In this document: positions 40,037-49,021 of the stretch, piece by piece
Position numbering within the stretch: position 1 is the first letter of the stretch
How the letters are laid out: each line of letters begins with the position of its first letter
Assembly: GCF_015595025.1 (NCBI RefSeq)
Contig: NZ_JADNRL010000019.1
Location: forward strand, 930,805-994,804
Origin: Halomonas sp. KAO
GTDB taxonomy: Bacteria; Pseudomonadota; Gammaproteobacteria; Pseudomonadales; Halomonadaceae
Direction of reading: 5' to 3'
Length of the DNA: 64,000 nucleotides
Notes under the pieces: model-generated
Seen by the model: only the letters and a program-made list of their open reading frames with translations
The model's database searches: none
What the model was told of the DNA's origin: nothing
Translations under genes and position numbers: made by a program

Positions 40037-41211
40037 GGAATCGCTGAACAATTCATCACCTAGTCTATGAAGTTTCCCAAGAGCGGCTTTTCTGCTTCAG
40101 CAGCATGCTTCAGGCCACCATGGGGTGACCTCTTCGGCCCGGCAGCCGTGTTATTCGACTGCCAGGCCAGATTCAAGACGCACTGACCCCGTCAGCTCGG
40201 CCCTCGCGTCGTGTTGACAGCACCAGGTTCGCCAGGGCAAATAGGCTGAACAACTGCGCCTGGTTCTTGGCCAGCTCCTTGTAGCGAGTCTTCCGATAGC
40301 CGAAGAAGTTCTTGATGACGTGAAACGGGTGCTCGATTTTGGCGCGTATGCTGGCCTTAGTTCTCTCGATCTTCAGCAGCAGTTCTTTCATCGGGCTCTC
40401 TTCTATCTTCTTGATGCCACCCCGCTTGGCCGCGATACAGCAACGGGAACCCTCAGCGTCCTTCTCCCCACCCAGGCGCTTGCTCATGTAACCGGCATCG
40501 GCGTGGACTCGCTTGTCATCATCCCGTACCAGGTGCTCTGCCTGGTGACATCCGCCACGTTGGCCGAAGTGGCAACGACGGTATGCGTCAGCCCGGTCGC
40601 TGCATTGACGCCGATGTGGGCCTTCATGCCGAAGTACCATTGGTTGCCCTTTCGGGTCTGTTTCATCTCGGAGCCGCGCTGCTTGGCTTTGTTCTTGGTG
40701 GAGGGGGCCGCCGCGACGATCGTGCCCTCGCGCATAAACAGGCCCTGCTCGACTAGGCTGGCCTTGATCTTCTCGAAGATCCGCTGGGTCAGGGTGTGCT
40801 TCTCCAGCAAATGACGGAATCGCAGCAGCGTCGTGGCATCTGGCACGCTCTCGATGGCCAGATCGATACCGACGAAGTTGCGCATGGCCTAGCTGTATAT
40901 AGATGGCATCTTCCAACACCTCATCGACCAGCGCATACCACTGTTGGAGGAAGTAGACGCGCAGCATATGCTCAAGGCCGATGGGGGGGCGTCCCCGCTT
41001 CGCCGCCAAGTTCGGGTAGTAGGACGGTGGCAGCGCATCCGTCTGGGCCAGGAACCGCTCACGACGGGTGAGCTTTTTCTTGTCCTGGTGCTCAGTCTGG
41101 GCAAACGAGATCTGCTTCATTGGATGGCTCTGTCAGACGGTAGCAGGGAGGTCAGATTCTATCCCGCAGGAGGTGCTCAGGTAGCTCCGGCGGAATTTGT
41201 GCAGCGTTTCC
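40037..41211 (-). mobile_element. IS5-family insertion sequence, 1175 bp, transposase broken
   Basis: The ends ggaatcgctgaacaattc (40037) and, inverted, ggaaacgctgcacaaattc (41193-41211) match at most positions. TTTA lies directly outside each end (40033-40036 and 41212-41215), a target duplication of the IS5 kind. The element separates the dehydratase from the gntR-tct operon. Confidence 0.85.
40173..41120 (-). pseudogene. IS5-family transposase, frameshifted
   Basis: The N-terminal part (MKQISFAQTEHQDKKKLTRR to LEDAIY) and the C-terminal part (AGYMSKRLGG ... FFGYRKTRYKELAKN) are in one frame. The middle, with MRNFVGIDLAIESVPDATTL and FGMKAHIGVNAATG, is in another (40484-40885), and a TAG lies at the first junction near 40890. 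Two compensating frameshifts and a stop make it inactive. DDE residues fall in GMKAHIGVN, DAGYMS and the EHPFHVIK region. Confidence 0.88.
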
Positions 41212-41263
41212 TTTACGATCCTGTTCAAAGGTACTATGATGCAGACCATATGACAACGTGCTG

Positions 41264-42019
41264 ATGACCATGAAACGATCCTCATCAAAATTTACCCGAA
41301 GCCATCTGCCAATGTATGCGCAACTTGCGGCTTTGCTGCGGCAAAGGATCAGTGCTGGTGAGTGGGACCTAAATGAACGCCTGCCAACGGTGGAGAACCT
41401 GATAGCACAATACCAAGTCGCAAGGTCCACGGTTCGTCAGGCTATCGGTATTTTGGAGCATGAAGGCTTGATCTGGCGTAAGCAGGGCAAAGGGACCTAC
41501 TTAACACAAGGATTCGAGAGTCAACCTTGCCTTCCTCTGGCAACTCAGTGGGGCCGGCTCATGCACATGATAGAAGGAACTACCATGCGCACTTTCAGCA
41601 CGGGACGTGTAGAAAAACCGTTACTACCCTCGGATGTGTCAAACGAATTTGATAAATGGCAGCGCATTCAGCGCGTTCATAGTAAAGATAATATTCCGTA
41701 TTGTGTAATAGATCTTTACATAGCGGATAGAATCTACGATCTGGATCCCCTAAGGTTTGAGTCTGAGTTGGCCATGCGAGTCATTTCAGAACTAGATTCC
41801 GTTGAGGTCGGTTCGGCTCACCAGACTCTAACTATAAGTGCAGCGAATACGCAACTTGCAGAGCTTTTAGACATAGAATTTGCTTCGCCAGTAGCTGAAG
41901 TAAAGCGAGTAGTTGAAGATGCTTTAGGTAGGGTATTTTATTATTCAGAAATCACCTATCGCGGTGACTTCGTTAGGTTTGATATTGACCTTCTCGGTAA
42001 TAGAGGAAGTGATGTTTGA
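41264..42019 (+). CDS. GntR-family (HutC subfamily) transcriptional regulator
   Basis: A 251-residue regulator with an N-terminal winged HTH (MYAQLAALLRQRISAGEWDL, then ERLPTVENLIAQYQVARSTVRQAI, shortened) and a C-terminal UTRA effector domain. It lies 58 bp before tctC on the same strand and most likely controls the transporter. AT-rich like its neighbours. Start ATG 41264 or 41270; no clear ribosome-binding site. Confidence 0.88.
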   Translation: MTMKRSSSKFTRSHLPMYAQLAALLRQRISAGEWDLNERLPTVENLIAQYQVARSTVRQAIGILEHEGLIWRKQGKGTYLTQGFESQPCLPLATQWGRLMHMIEGTTMRTFSTGRVEKPLLPSDVSNEFDKWQRIQRVHSKDNIPYCVIDLYIADRIYDLDPLRFESELAMRVISELDSVEVGSAHQTLTISAANTQLAELLDIEFASPVAEVKRVVEDALGRVFYYSEITYRGDFVRFDIDLLGNRGSDV

Positions 42020-42077
42020 AGTAGGGTAAAAAGAAAATCCACGCAGTTAAATATTTTAAATATATATGGAGCATGTG

Positions 42078-43031
42078 ATGAAATCTCACAAAATTAAGAA
42101 ACTGATTTCAGGCTTTACATTGGCTTTGTTGGCTGCTGGCGCACAGGCCGATTATCCTGAGCGAAACATTAATTACTACATTCCTTTCAATCCCGGGGGT
42201 GAGTCTGATGTAACGGCTCGCATGCAGGAAGAAGGATTTAAGGAGGCGACAGGGCAAGGGTTCACTTTCCAGTATAAACCTGGAGCTGGTGGCGCCACAG
42301 GATTGTCACAGCTAAACCAAATGGCTGATGATGGCTATAATATCATGGGCTTTAACCTACCACACCTTTTTCTTCAGCCAATGTCTGGCGATGTAGGCTA
42401 TGAAACAGATGATATTGAAGTCGTTTATGTCTTCCAACTGACACCGCATGCATTGATCGTTCCTGCGAGCAGTTCTATCGAGTCATTAGAAGATTTTGTT
42501 TCACGTGCGAAAGAAACCCCAGGAGCTTTAACAGTAGCTGGAGTCGGTTCAAATTCAGCGCCTCATATCGCAAAAGAAATATTCGATGATGCTGCGAGTA
42601 CAACAACTACATATATACCTTTTACAGGCACTTCTGCGTCGACAGCCGCTATGTTAGGGAAACAAGTTGATGCCCAATGGTCCTTTGTAACAGTAGGAGT
42701 GGAGCAAGAAGACAACGTCCGCCTGCTTGGTGTGGCTATGGAAGAACGCCACCCGCTATTCCCCGATGTACCTACATTTAAAGAAATGGGTATCGATCTT
42801 GTAGACGGAGCATACCGTGGCGTAGCTGTTCCCAAGACCACTCCGGAGGAGATCAAACAGGAACTTTCCTCTCTCTTTGCTGAAATAAACAAGTCACCTA
42901 GCTTCCGCCAAACTATGGTGGATAAAGGATACGTTCTAATAGATGTACCCTATTCAGAAGTTCCTGAGTTTATGGAGCGTGTCGGGAGTGATTATAAAGA
43001 AGCGGCTCGACTGCTTGGTCTTGTAGAGTAG
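42078..43031 (+). CDS. Tripartite tricarboxylate transporter substrate-binding protein (TctC/Bug family)
   Basis: A 317-residue periplasmic binding protein with a signal peptide (LISGFTLALLAAGAQA) and the Bug fold: PFNPGGESDVTARM, KPGAGGATGLSQL, a GVGSNSAPHIAKEIF segment and a C-terminal KTTPEEIKQELSS helix. It captures a carboxylate and hands it to TctAB. ATG 42078 follows GGAG. First gene of the tctCAB set. Confidence 0.92.
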   Translation: MKSHKIKKLISGFTLALLAAGAQADYPERNINYYIPFNPGGESDVTARMQEEGFKEATGQGFTFQYKPGAGGATGLSQLNQMADDGYNIMGFNLPHLFLQPMSGDVGYETDDIEVVYVFQLTPHALIVPASSSIESLEDFVSRAKETPGALTVAGVGSNSAPHIAKEIFDDAASTTTTYIPFTGTSASTAAMLGKQVDAQWSFVTVGVEQEDNVRLLGVAMEERHPLFPDVPTFKEMGIDLVDGAYRGVAVPKTTPEEIKQELSSLFAEINKSPSFRQTMVDKGYVLIDVPYSEVPEFMERVGSDYKEAARLLGLVE

Positions 43032-43063
43032 AAGCTGGCTGCCACCATACTTCGGGGAACCAT

Positions 43064-44569
43064 ATGTTTGCATATTTTTTAGATGCGCTTACGCCGTTCA
43101 ATCTCATGCTAGCTATGTTCGGCGTAACTGCTGGGATCACTATTGGTGCCTTACCTGGTCTGACTGCAACAATGGCGGTTGCCGTATTAACGCCAATGAC
43201 ATTTACCATGCCCCCATCATCAGCGTTAATTGTATTGGCGTCTATATATATGGGAGGGATTTATGGTGGCTGTTTTTCAGCGATTCTAGTAAACACCCCA
43301 GGGACACCGTCCTCCATCACGACGACTTTCGATGGGTACCCTATGGCGAAGCGCGGTGATGGAGCACTTGCGCTATCGCTGGCCACCCTCGCTTCTGTTA
43401 TTGGGGGGGCTATTGGCGTACTATTGCTGCTACTCGTCGCTCCTCCTTTGGCCAGAGCAGCACTTGCTTTCGGTCCTGTAGAGTACTTTTGGCTTGCAGT
43501 CCTTGGTCTGACATTAGTTGCCTCTCTATCTGAAGGCAATCTGCTCAAAGGTATTATGGGAGCCTGCTTAGGACTTTTAATATCATTTGTTGGTTCGGCA
43601 GTGATGGGAGGGGATCTTCGCTTTACTTTTGGGAGCCCCACTTTAAGTGGTGGCGTTAATATTGTAGTTGCTCTCATAGGACTTTTTTGCATTCCGGTAG
43701 TCCTAGATCTGATCTCAACAGCTGAGCCCCATATGGAGATGGATAAAGAGCGCCCTCAAGGATTTCGACTGCGAGAGGCAGTGAAGCTATTGCTCAATGA
43801 AAAAATTAATGTTTTCCGTAGTGGAGGCATTGGAGCTTTGGTTGGGGCGCTACCCGCTGCCGGTGGCTCTATTTCGTCTTTGATCGCCTACTCCGAGGCC
43901 AGGCGAAGCTCAAAAAAGTCGCATGAATATGGTAAAGGTGCACCGGGGGGGATTGTTGCGGCAGAAGCAGCGAACAATGCAACCGTTGGGGGAGGCTTTA
44001 TTCCAACTCTAACCTTAGGGATACCGGGCACCCCACCTGACGCAATAATTATGGGGGCGCTTCTGGTGCATGGGGTACAGATTGGCCCCAGCCTGTTCAC
44101 TGAAAATAGTGAGATCGTTTATACCTTTATTTTTGGGTTGCTCGTCGCAACTATTCTTATGCTTCCTATTGGCCTCTTGTTAGGTAGATATGCGTTTCGT
44201 GCATTCATTGCTATACCAAAATCCCTTCTGGTGCCCGGGGTGCTCCTGCTCACGATTCTAGGCACATACGGTATTAATAATAATGTAATTGAAGTGTTTA
44301 TTATGTTGGCATTGGGTGTTGTTGGCTGGGCTCTTAGTCGTGCAGGCTTTTCTCCTGCACCCATTGTTCTCGGTGTGGTGCTCGGGCAGATAGCAGAACA
44401 GGGTTTCGTTCAGGCTTGGCTCATTGGTTCAGCAACTAGTAATCTGTCTGGAATGTTTTTTGGTCGGCCTATATCTCTTGCTATCATCGGCATAATAATA
44501 TTGTCTCTTGGATATCCTTTACTTGCTACGCAGTTAAAAAAATTCGGGAGGCTAAAAGCTCATGATTGA
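43064..44569 (+). CDS. Tripartite tricarboxylate transporter large membrane subunit TctA
   Basis: A 501-residue membrane protein with about 11-12 helices. It carries the family duplications GALPGLTATMAVAVLTPMTF and GALPAAGGSISSLIAYSEAR, and the motifs IYGGCFSAILVNTPGTPSS and LTLGIPGTPPDAIIMGALL. It is the translocation channel of the system. It overlaps tctB by 8 bases, so translation is probably coupled. Confidence 0.95.
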   Translation: MFAYFLDALTPFNLMLAMFGVTAGITIGALPGLTATMAVAVLTPMTFTMPPSSALIVLASIYMGGIYGGCFSAILVNTPGTPSSITTTFDGYPMAKRGDGALALSLATLASVIGGAIGVLLLLLVAPPLARAALAFGPVEYFWLAVLGLTLVASLSEGNLLKGIMGACLGLLISFVGSAVMGGDLRFTFGSPTLSGGVNIVVALIGLFCIPVVLDLISTAEPHMEMDKERPQGFRLREAVKLLLNEKINVFRSGGIGALVGALPAAGGSISSLIAYSEARRSSKKSHEYGKGAPGGIVAAEAANNATVGGGFIPTLTLGIPGTPPDAIIMGALLVHGVQIGPSLFTENSEIVYTFIFGLLVATILMLPIGLLLGRYAFRAFIAIPKSLLVPGVLLLTILGTYGINNNVIEVFIMLALGVVGWALSRAGFSPAPIVLGVVLGQIAEQGFVQAWLIGSATSNLSGMFFGRPISLAIIGIIILSLGYPLLATQLKKFGRLKAHD

Positions 44570-44996
44570 GACTAAACGTGACTGGCCAGGGCTGATAGTA
44601 GCAGTTGTTTTTGTTGGGCTAGGGACTTGGGTTTATAGTGTCTCTAATTCTTTTACTGAATATGCGGCAATATTTCCACGGACTATAGCGATTGTTATGA
44701 TGCTAGTGTCGGCGGCGAATATGGTCGTTTTAATCTTCGGTAAGGGCAGGCCTAATAGTAAGCCGAATGCTGGTTATCGCCCATTCGGGCTTATAGGGGT
44801 TGGTGCGCTCTGGGCTACTTTGATTCCTCTGCTGGGTTTTCTAATAGCTAGCATTTTTGGCTTTCTTGGTGCGATGGTACTTGCAAAATTTAGCCACTGG
44901 TCTAATAAGGATTGGGTTAAATTTACTGCTATCGGCACTTTAGTGGTGACAGTTGCATATAGCCTGTTTAAGTATGTGCTGAATGTTCCACTTTAG
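44562..44996 (+). CDS. Tripartite tricarboxylate transporter small membrane subunit TctB
   Basis: A 144-residue protein with four hydrophobic segments (LIVAVVFVGLGTWVYSV, IAIVMMLVSAANMVVLIF, LWATLIPLLGFLIASIFGFL, TLVVTVAYSLFKYVL), the usual small partner of TctA. Its stop codon touches the solo IS5 end that follows. Confidence 0.88.
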   Translation: MIETKRDWPGLIVAVVFVGLGTWVYSVSNSFTEYAAIFPRTIAIVMMLVSAANMVVLIFGKGRPNSKPNAGYRPFGLIGVGALWATLIPLLGFLIASIFGFLGAMVLAKFSHWSNKDWVKFTAIGTLVVTVAYSLFKYVLNVPL

Positions 44997-45150
44997 GGAA
45001 CCGCTGAACAATTTAGTCATGGGCGCATGAAGCGATCAGTGAGGCCCAAAAACCTTTTCAGTGATCACCTTCTGACCACCTCAGCTGGTTTGCTTTCCTT
45101 GGCAGCCGGGGTATCCGGCTGCCAAGCCAGATTCAAGACGCATTGGCCCC
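44996..45150 (-). mobile_element. Solo left end of an IS5-family element
   Basis: About 155 bases resemble 40037-40190, the end region of the IS5-family element: gggaaccgctgaacaattt at the tip and gccagattcaagacgca near the inner end. The tip is again preceded by TTTA. The rest is replaced by IS1634 copy 1 from 45150. Confidence 0.75.
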
Positions 45151-45849
45151 CCGATTTCGACAGATAGAGGCGTAATTCATTGATTATACTGGAAATGCCT
45201 TTTCATAATTGGCACTACAAGCGCGATGTGGTAGGCGCCGGCAGGCCAATTGCTTCGAAAAGGTCGCGTTGTTCAGGCTTCAGTTTGGTCAAGCCGCTCG
45301 CCGTCTCGCGACGGTGCAGCAAGACCTGGTGGAACGGACATCACCGTCGAGTGAGGTACTGCTTTCTGCCCGAATCGTGGTGAGGTCGTAGAAGACGATC
45401 GAGAGTTCCTGGTCGATCAGTGGCTTGAGCTGCTGTGCCAGAACGTCATTGAGGGCTTCGCTGCAGTCCGACAGGGTATCCATGGTGCGCAGCAGATGCT
45501 GGTGACTGATCGAGGCCGTGTCGACGTCGGGCACCAGTACATCTTCCAGCCAGCGCAGCACCCCGAGCTTGGGTTCCGGATCACATAGCCGATTGAACAC
45601 CATGACCCGCAGCCGCCGCTTGGCATCGAACTGGCGCTTGCTACGCAAGACACGCCGGAAGGCGTCATCCAGGCCGAGCTCTTTCCAGAGTGACGTCAGC
45701 AGCCAGGTATCATCCACGGAGCGCGCCGGCGCGAAGTCGGTCTCGCCGGTGCCTTCCTCGAGCGTCGGCTGGCCGGTGTGAAGTGACGCGCAGCAGGCCA
45801 TTGATCAGTGCGCAGGACTCCCCGGCGGTGACGGCTTCTAGGCGTCCCA
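45150..45849 (-). pseudogene. IS1634-family element, copy 1, left portion with internal deletion
   Basis: This segment matches the complete copy at 45850-47750 in two blocks. 45150-45337 equals the left end and transposase C-terminus. From about 45360 to 45849 it equals the N-terminal third (GTGETDFAPARSV to SIVFYDLTTIRAE). Roughly 1 kb of the middle is missing. The remaining N-terminal piece of the same gene lies on the other side of copy 2, at 47751-47859, so copy 2 has split it. Confidence 0.88.
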
Positions 45850-47750
45850 CCCGAGTTCGACAGATAGAAGCGTAAACCAATGATTAACCTGGAAACGCCT
45901 TTTCAAAATTGGCACTACAAGCGTGATGTGGTAGGCGCCGGCAGGCCAATCGCCTCGAAAAGGTCGCGTTGTTCAGGCTTCAACTTGGTCAGGCCGCTCG
46001 CCGTCTCGCGACGGTGAAGCAGGACCTGGTGGAATTGGATCTTGCGGGCGATTTCCAGTGCCCGCGTCGGCGAAAGCTTGTGATCACTGGCCTTCAGCCG
46101 CATCCGCAACACCCGGTAAAGCACCAGGGCGAGGAAGCAGATCAGCGCATGCGCGTGGATGCGATCCGGCAATCGGTGGTAAACCGGCGCGATCTCGATA
46201 TCGCTCTTCAGTACCCGGAAGCCGCGTTCGATATCAGCCAGGGCCCGGTAGCGCTCGACGATTTGCTCTGGCTCATGATCGGCCATGTTGGTGACCAGTA
46301 TCAGCTTGCCATCCATCATCCTGGCGCGATCAAGGGCCCGTTGATCGAGTACGTAGTTGAACGTCTCGGCGGTCAGGTCGACCTTGAGAATATGGCCGAG
46401 GTGAGCGTCAGTGACGGCCTTGTAGAACCTGGCCGTCACGCCGGGATCGGAGAGCTTTCTGCCGCGATAGCGGCGTCCGGCATCCTGGTTATCCAGCTTC
46501 TCGAACCACTGGCGCGCATCGGCCTGTAGCGCCTCGATCTTCTGATCGCGCGCGGTTGTCTGAACCTTGGCGACTTCCGGCCGGTGCGCCACGATCAACC
46601 GATGACCCTGCCAGGCCATCTCGCCGTAGGCTTCGCGATCGGCGTCCTGGCAATGCGTTTGGTGAAACGTCTTCAACAGGTCATCGAACTCGCCGTAGCG
46701 GCGGCCCGGCACGGCCAGGATGAATTCCAGGGGACGACCTCCGATCCGTACGGCGGACAGGGCTTCCAGATTGTCCAGGGAGAGTAGGCCACGGTCGGCG
46801 ACCAGCACCACACGCCGTACCTTGAAGCGCCGGGTCACGGTCTCAATGGTCGGCAGCAGCGTCTTGGTTTCCGCGACATTGCCATCGAGGACCTCGTGGT
46901 GAATAGGCAGGCCTTCTGCCGTCTGGACGACGCCCAACATGAACTGTCGGCCGATGCCGCCCTCCTTTGCAGGCCCGTAATGGCGCACATCACCCTCGAG
47001 TGTCGTGCCGCCTTCAGCACGGATCGTGGTGAGGTCGTAGAAGACGATCGACAGCTCCTGATCGATCAGCGGCTTGAGCTGCTGAGCCAATACGTCATTG
47101 AGCGCTTCGCTGCACTCCGACAGGGTGTCCATGGTGCGCAGCAGATGCTGATGACGGATCGCGGCCGTATCGACATCGGGCACCAGCACATCCTCCAGCC
47201 AGCGCAGTACACCGAGCTTGGATTCGGGGTCGCAGAGGCGGTTGAACACCATGACCCGCAGCAGCCGCTCGGCATCGAACTGCCGCTTGCTGCGCAGCAC
47301 ACGGCGGAAGGCATCGTCCAGGCCAAGTTCTTTCCAGAGCGAGGTCAGCAGCCAAGTGTCGCCGACGGAGCGCGCCGGCGCGAAGTCGGTCTCGCCGGTG
47401 CCTTCGTCGAGCGTTGGCTGGCCGGAGACGCGCAGCAGGCCGTTGATCAGCGCGCTGGATTCCCCGGCCGTGACGGCCTCGAGGCGACCCAGTGTCGCGA
47501 TCACGCGTTGGCGCGACTTGCCGGCCTCGTCGCGGAAAGACTCGACGAGCTTCACGTAGCGACGCGGACCGGATTTGGTGACTTTGACGAACATGTCATC
47601 ACCATAGACCGGCCATTCCAAGGCCGGCAAGGCTCCAATAGAAAAACGTGTCACTACAAAGGATTCGGCCAAAATTGGCTAAGTGGCTGAATTCTCAGAC
47701 CACGGGTGCCCATTTCGGGCCTAAATCGGGCTGGAAGTGTCGAACTCGGG
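45850..47750 (-). mobile_element. IS1634-family insertion sequence, copy 2, complete
   Basis: A 1901-bp element with terminal inverted repeats cccgagttcgaca (45850-45862 and, inverted, 47738-47750). GTCCCA is duplicated directly outside both ends (45844-45849 and 47751-47756). The target is copy 1 of the same element. The transposase is intact, so it may be active. Confidence 0.93.
45915..47594 (-). CDS. IS1634-family transposase
   Basis: A 559-residue IS4-superfamily transposase with DDE residues in SIVFYDLTTIRAEG, VVLVADRGLLS and the YREK-like segment YRALADIERGFRVLKSDIE. ATG 47594 (MFVKVTKSGPRRYVKLVES) is the normal start. The frame is open 26 codons upstream without similarity. Full length, no stop or shift. 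Confidence 0.93.
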   Translation of the reverse strand: MFVKVTKSGPRRYVKLVESFRDEAGKSRQRVIATLGRLEAVTAGESSALINGLLRVSGQPTLDEGTGETDFAPARSVGDTWLLTSLWKELGLDDAFRRVLRSKRQFDAERLLRVMVFNRLCDPESKLGVLRWLEDVLVPDVDTAAIRHQHLLRTMDTLSECSEALNDVLAQQLKPLIDQELSIVFYDLTTIRAEGGTTLEGDVRHYGPAKEGGIGRQFMLGVVQTAEGLPIHHEVLDGNVAETKTLLPTIETVTRRFKVRRVVLVADRGLLSLDNLEALSAVRIGGRPLEFILAVPGRRYGEFDDLLKTFHQTHCQDADREAYGEMAWQGHRLIVAHRPEVAKVQTTARDQKIEALQADARQWFEKLDNQDAGRRYRGRKLSDPGVTARFYKAVTDAHLGHILKVDLTAETFNYVLDQRALDRARMMDGKLILVTNMADHEPEQIVERYRALADIERGFRVLKSDIEIAPVYHRLPDRIHAHALICFLALVLYRVLRMRLKASDHKLSPTRALEIARKIQFHQVLLHRRETASGLTKLKPEQRDLFEAIGLPAPTTSRL

Positions 47751-47859
47751 GTCCCAGCGTCGCGATCACGCGTTGGCGCGGCTTGCCGGCCTCGTCGCGA
47801 TATGACTCAACGAGCTTCACGTAGCGGCGCAGACCGAATTTGGTGATTTTGACGAACAT
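47751..47859 (-). pseudogene. IS1634-family element, copy 1, N-terminal piece of transposase
   Basis: These 36 codons (MFVKITKFGLRRYVKLVESY, then RDEAGKPRQRVIATLG) match the N-terminus of the intact transposase with several changes and join the 45150-45849 part once copy 2 is removed. The element's own right inverted repeat is not seen after it. Confidence 0.88.
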
Positions 47860-48106
47860 GTCACCACGATAGATCCTGAAAACCTTCAGGCTAGGTGGCG
47901 TTCCTGGTGAGAGAATCCACCGGCCAACCGCTTCATGGCACCCAGTCGGCGCCCTCGTAAATGAGGCGGGTTAATCAAGCGAAGGCTCATGTTCTCGATG
48001 GCTTGTGGGTAATTGAAAGATTTGTGGACCGCTTACCAGTAATTGAACAGCCCCATCGTGGCGAGTTGTGCGGACCAGGTGCTGATCAGTTTATCACCGG
48101 GTGTTT

Positions 48107-48889
48107 TTAGTGACGCCGACACAGTGCCAGCAGCTCCGCCTTGGAGCGTACGCCGAGCTTGGCATAGGCACGCTTGCGGAAGGTGTCGGCGGTGGAGGGG
48201 GCGATGTCGAGCTCGGCGGCGGCGGTCTTGAGGGTATGGCCGTGAAGGAGGAGAAGGCAGAGCTCGCGTTCGCGACTCGAGAGTGCCTGGAGGACTTCCG
48301 CGTCCTCGTATCGGGCCGGCAGGGCGGCTGGGCGTGCCTGGCGGTAGTGGCGCCGAACCAGGCTGGCGATCAGCGGCGTGAGGGTCTGTATCTCTTCGAG
48401 GTCCAGGCGGCTGAAAGGCCCGCGAGCCAGATCCCGGTAGAGGTTGAGATAGTAGACGATCTCAGGTGCCGGAATCACGATGGAGGCCTTGTCGGCCAGG
48501 TCAGGGAAGGCGAACAGGTGACTGCGGTAGGCCGGTGACATGTCCTCTGGCATGGAGACCAACTCGGCATTCGCTCGGCCGTCGCCTGTCTGCAGCAGCT
48601 GGCGCAGTCGTGGATAGTTGGGGTCCTGGCGAAACAGCCCGCCGGCATACAAGCGGGCGAGCCGCCCGGCCACCTTAGGGTAGCGGCTGTTATCCACCAG
48701 CAGGGTCGACATGACGTCGCCACGGGTATAGGCGAAGAGGATGCACTGCTCGACGCCCAGGCTCCCGCGGAGCAGGGCGGTCAGGTGATCGCCGAATGCT
48801 GAGTCGCCCAGTTCAGCCACGCAGTCGGCCAGGATCGCCATGAGTGCCGGCCAGTCGGGTGCTCGGTTGTCGGGTAGGCCAGAGGACAT
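48107..48889 (-). CDS. LuxR-type HTH transcriptional regulator
   Basis: A 260-residue regulator with a C-terminal LuxR/GerE helix-turn-helix (SSRERELCLLLLHGHTLK, then ELDIAPSTADTFRKRAYAKL). The N-terminal 190 residues have no domain I can name and no receiver aspartate pattern, so it is not a plain two-component protein. ATG 48889 gives a sensible start; the frame is open 31 codons more. It is divergent from the hydroxylase gene, with a perfect dyad in the gap, and probably controls it. Confidence 0.85.
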   Translation of the reverse strand: MSSGLPDNRAPDWPALMAILADCVAELGDSAFGDHLTALLRGSLGVEQCILFAYTRGDVMSTLLVDNSRYPKVAGRLARLYAGGLFRQDPNYPRLRQLLQTGDGRANAELVSMPEDMSPAYRSHLFAFPDLADKASIVIPAPEIVYYLNLYRDLARGPFSRLDLEEIQTLTPLIASLVRRHYRQARPAALPARYEDAEVLQALSSRERELCLLLLHGHTLKTAAAELDIAPSTADTFRKRAYAKLGVRSKAELLALCRRH

Positions 48890-48923
48890 GTTGGCTGCTA
48901 CCTTGGTCGAAGGGGAAGCGTCA

Positions 48924-48948
48924 CATGTCCCCTTTTTATGGGGACATG
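48924..48948. promoter_or_regulatory. 9-bp dyad operator candidate between regulator and hydroxylase
   Basis: catgtcccc (48924-48932) and ggggacatg (48940-48948) form a perfect inverted repeat around a 7-base AT spacer. It lies in the 132-bp gap between the divergent LuxR-type and hydroxylase genes, a natural place for the regulator to bind and control both. Confidence 0.6.
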
Positions 48949-49021
48949 AGGGGAGGGTAGCACGGGGATACGCTGCGTCCACGTCAGATCATAACAACCC
49001 CCAACCCTGCAGGAGGTGTCC

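Noticed and set aside
40484-40885. Middle frame of the IS5 transposase as a separate gene
   Set aside because: It is continuous with the flanking frames of one transposase after two frameshifts, so it is a pseudogene piece, not a gene.
41121-41263. Possible GntR operator around accatatgac near 41246
   Set aside because: Too short and imperfect to separate from chance.
47885-48015. Minus-strand peptide with NMSLRLINPPHLRGRRLG, perhaps another transposase scrap
   Set aside because: I could not tie it to a family and it has no start or boundaries; left unannotated.
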